Below the pieces are notes generated by a model. The model was not told the origin of the DNA. It worked only from the letters and a program-made list of their open reading frames with translations, and made no database searches. From NCBI GenBank assembly GCA_902587545.1, contig CACILL010000002.1, forward strand, positions 1 through 64,000: a DNA stretch of 64,000 nucleotides, in the 5' to 3' direction. The stretch is from an uncultured SAR86 cluster bacterium. Lineage in GTDB: Bacteria; Pseudomonadota; Gammaproteobacteria; Magnimaribacterales; AG-339-G14. Position 1 is the stretch's first letter. The number at the start of each line of letters is the position of its first letter. Below, one piece after another: positions 61,770 to 64,000 of this stretch. The translations under genes and the position numbers were made by a program.

Positions 61770-61860
61770 AATTTAATGTTCAACACATTACAAACTATAA
61801 AGCATTCCCATCCAACAGTTGAAAATACTTGAGTTATAATAATGTCAGTTTTTTATTATC

Positions 61861-62517
61861 ATGGCTACATTAAAAGCAGCAATCATTCCTGTGACTCCCT
61901 TGCAGCAGAATTCTTGTGTCATTTGGAAAGAATCCTCAAAAATTGCAGCGGTGACTGATCCTGGCGGCGATTTATCTTTGATCGAAAACTTCATTGTAGA
62001 ACAAGGTTTAACTCTTTCTAAAGTCTTTATCACGCATGGTCATTTAGATCATGCTGGTGGTGCATTCGAACTGGCAGAAAAGTACAACGTTGAAATTGAA
62101 GGGCCTCATAAAGATGATGGTTTTCTTATTAACGCTCTAGAAGAGCAAGGCAAACGTTATGGTTTGGATAGTGCAAAAAATTTTGAGCCTAACCGATGGT
62201 TAACCGATGGCGACCAAATCGAAATCGATGGTGAAAAGTTAGACGTTTATCACTGTCCTGGACATACTCCAGGTCATGTAGTCTTTCATCATCCAGAATC
62301 AAAGCTTGCCATAGTTGGCGATGTGCTCTTTCAAGGTTCAATAGGTAGAACGGATTTGCCTCGAGGTAATACACAAGATTTGCTCGATGCCATCCGAGGA
62401 AAATTATGGCCTTTAGGAAATGATGTGACCTTTGTTCCGGGACATGGACCGGTTTCTACGTTTGGTCAAGAGCGTCTAACCAATCCCTACGTTGCAGATC
62501 AGCTTTTTAAAACCTAA
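61861..62517 (+). CDS. MBL-fold hydrolase, YcbL/glyoxalase II-like
   Basis: A metallo-beta-lactamase-fold enzyme of 218 aa with THGHLDHAGG (about residues 58-67) as the H-x-H-x-D-H metal motif, then CPGHTPGH, VGDVLFQGSIGRTD and VPGHGP for the remaining ligands. It matches YcbL-type type II glyoxalases, which hydrolyse thioesters such as lactoylglutathione. It lacks the C-terminal domain of full GloB. It converges on the third esterase with a 4-nt overlap. Confidence 0.9.
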   Translation: MATLKAAIIPVTPLQQNSCVIWKESSKIAAVTDPGGDLSLIENFIVEQGLTLSKVFITHGHLDHAGGAFELAEKYNVEIEGPHKDDGFLINALEEQGKRYGLDSAKNFEPNRWLTDGDQIEIDGEKLDVYHCPGHTPGHVVFHHPESKLAIVGDVLFQGSIGRTDLPRGNTQDLLDAIRGKLWPLGNDVTFVPGHGPVSTFGQERLTNPYVADQLFKT

Positions 62518-63671
62518 AGCGAGCGATAAACTGCTTCTTCAAACCTTTGCAACACCATTTTGGGTTTTGCGTGATAACAAGGAGCAATTTGCATCATGAT
62601 GGTTCCACCGATATCTTTTTCATAATCGAACCAAAAAAAAGTGTTCATAATGCCTGACCAGGCACAAGAACCTTTTGACCTTTGATTTGGAACTTCTTTG
62701 GTATTGATCATAAATCCATAACCCCATTTTTTTTCGATACCTGGAAACCACTCATTGGGTGCGATGATGGCTGGATTGAAACTAGGTTGAAAGGGAACGC
62801 TCAAATCACCTATTTGATTGGAGGTCATTTCCTTGATTATTTTTTCAGATAAAAACTCTTTTCCATTAACCCTTCCCTTATTTAAAAACATTCTTAGAAA
62901 CTTCGCGTAATCCTCTGGACAAGAAAAAATCCCTCCTCCCCCATAAGCAAAGTCTTCTATTTGAGGTGAAGCCATGAAAGCACTGATGTCGGTCAGTCCA
63001 TCATCTTCGTCTTTAGCATAAATATTTGGTAAGCGATCTTCTCCTAGTTTGGAAATATCAAAAGAAGTCTTATGCATCTCAAGGGGATCAAAAAAATTTT
63101 TAGTCATAAAATCATTCAACGATTGCCCAGATAATTTTTCAATGACTTTGCCCAACCAGCCAATACCAATTCCATAATGCCAGTAAGTTCCAGGCTGCTC
63201 AATCAGAGGTGCATTAAGAAATTTTCCCTCTTTATCCAAGAGATCGGCAATTTCTCCTTGCAGCAGTAAATGCGATAAAGTTTGGTGATGAAAGTCATAG
63301 CCAAAACCTGAGGTATGAGTCAACAATTGATGGAAAGTTATTTTTGAATTTGGAGACTCATAATGAATTTCATCGTTTTCCAACTTGGCAACTTTAAGAT
63401 CTTTAAAATCACCTAAAATATTCTCAACCGGAGTATCCAAGGCAAGGTTTTCTCTGTCGGCTAACAACAAAAATGCTGATGAAGTCAAAGCCTTAGTCAT
63501 AGAGGCAATTCGAAAAATAGCATCTGAACTTAAAGGTATTTTTTTTTCTAAGTCTGTAAATCCAACAGAACCAGAAGCAAGCATTGATTCAGAGTTGGTC
63601 AAGGCATAAGCCGCGTAAGGAATGTTACTTTCCTCCAGCGCTGCTTCTACAACTTTATTGAAATCCTCCAT
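62514..63671 (-). CDS. Serine-beta-lactamase-fold esterase (third copy)
   Basis: A 385-aa PBP/class C-fold hydrolase. SxxK is S57-M-T-K60, the HTSGFGYDFHHQTL segment is near residues 123-136 and a Tyr of the YxN motif in WHYGIGIGWLG near 165. The C-terminal CAWSGIMNTFFWFD replaces the WGGAASTFFWVD of the copy at 4.2-5.5 kb, to which it is clearly related. No signal peptide is seen. It lies just downstream of tRNA-Gly. Confidence 0.86.
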   Translation of the reverse strand: MEDFNKVVEAALEESNIPYAAYALTNSESMLASGSVGFTDLEKKIPLSSDAIFRIASMTKALTSSAFLLLADRENLALDTPVENILGDFKDLKVAKLENDEIHYESPNSKITFHQLLTHTSGFGYDFHHQTLSHLLLQGEIADLLDKEGKFLNAPLIEQPGTYWHYGIGIGWLGKVIEKLSGQSLNDFMTKNFFDPLEMHKTSFDISKLGEDRLPNIYAKDEDDGLTDISAFMASPQIEDFAYGGGGIFSCPEDYAKFLRMFLNKGRVNGKEFLSEKIIKEMTSNQIGDLSVPFQPSFNPAIIAPNEWFPGIEKKWGYGFMINTKEVPNQRSKGSCAWSGIMNTFFWFDYEKDIGGTIMMQIAPCYHAKPKMVLQRFEEAVYRSL

Positions 63672-63687
63672 GATACTCTCCTCTTTC

Positions 63688-63762
<75 letters not shown>

Positions 63763-63782
63763 AAATCTCAAAGTGAATGGTG

Positions 63783-63811
63783 ATTATACATCTCCAAGAC
63801 TTAATTGTGAG
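63783..63811 (-). promoter_or_regulatory. Probable sigma-70 promoter of tRNA-Gly
   Basis: On the minus strand CTCACA (63806-63811) and TATAAT (63783-63788) are separated by 17 nt; the -10 is exact, the -35 matches four of six. The tRNA 5' end is 20 nt beyond the -10, leaving a short 5' leader for RNase P. Confidence 0.6.
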
Positions 63812-63837
63812 GAGGATTTTTTAATCTCGATTAAGAG

Positions 63838-64000
63838 CTAAAGCAGCTTTTCAAACAACTGCTTTCTCAATTCTGTAACGTTACTAAAATTTTCAAAATC
63901 TTTAAATGCTGCCCTATTAACAATTTCTTTCAACTCTTTGTCAGTTTCAACAATCACGCAAGGAAATAAAAAATTTCTTTCACGAATATTTATTGGTAAT
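63838..64000 (-). CDS. C-terminal fragment of an unknown protein (5' end outside window)
   Basis: An open minus-strand frame ends at a TAG at 63838-63840 and runs off the right edge, giving 53 visible residues: a start like LPINIRERNFLFPCVIVE, then a charged alpha-helical tail ending LRKQLFEKLL. No family recognised. Confidence 0.55.
   Translation of the reverse strand, partial: LPINIRERNFLFPCVIVETDKELKEIVNRAAFKDFENFSNVTELRKQLFEKLL

Overview
The window looks like chromosome from a small-genome, AT-rich marine gammaproteobacterium. The content is gammaproteobacterial (NhaB, DusA, MlaA, a Gsp type II secretion operon, an RNase E-like tail). Genes are packed almost end to end: start/stop overlaps of 1-11 nt are common and no gene-free stretch exceeds about 260 bp. 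Together with several serine-beta-lactamase-fold esterases and many SDR and acyl-CoA genes, this recalls the SAR86 group. That assignment is inference from content, not a phylogeny. No insertion sequences, prophage, CRISPR arrays or rRNA were seen. The only RNA gene found is tRNA-Gly(UCC) near the right end.

Layout. 1-9 kb: a basic RNase E-like C-terminal tail, nudC, an nhaB-dusA-terB-esterase operon, mlaA, a methionyl-tRNA synthetase split into catalytic and tRNA-binding genes, and a ferredoxin-NADP reductase. 9-13.5 kb: an SDR, a two-domain VOC extradiol-dioxygenase-like protein, a divergent FAD aromatic hydroxylase and a FabD-like acyltransferase. 13.5-15.7 kb: argG and a DUF3187 outer-membrane protein. 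15.7-29.6 kb: one long leftward run, gspC-D-E-F-G-I-J-K-L-M-N followed by an alpha/beta hydrolase, an esterase, a TauE-type permease, pdxJ and a CGFS glutaredoxin. The prepilin peptidase gene is divergent at 29.7 kb.

30.4-44.5 kb is the most interesting part, a phosphorus-stress island. It holds pstSCAB, an aquaporin-arsC pair, a porin behind a well-formed PHO box, ppk2-ppx, and one tight leftward operon plcP - GT4 glycosyltransferase - ugd - phoB - phoR. The inferred logic is high-affinity phosphate uptake and outer-membrane entry, arsenate clearance, polyphosphate turnover, and replacement of phospholipid by (probably glucuronic-acid) glycolipid, with the PhoBR regulator encoded in the lipid-remodelling operon itself.

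44.6-63.8 kb is mainly lipid/organic-acid metabolism: SixA, a FAH-family hydrolase, an HSD10-like SDR, a five-gene run (two enoyl-CoA hydratase-fold proteins, two SDRs, an acyl-CoA ligase), a YwaF-type membrane protein, a FATP-type acyl-CoA synthetase with a duplicated DsbA/isomerase-fold protein, a CBS-CGL transsulfuration pair, a membrane-anchored sulfatase, a VOC protein, an epoxide hydrolase, an MBL-fold hydrolase, a third esterase, tRNA-Gly, and a gene cut off by the right edge.
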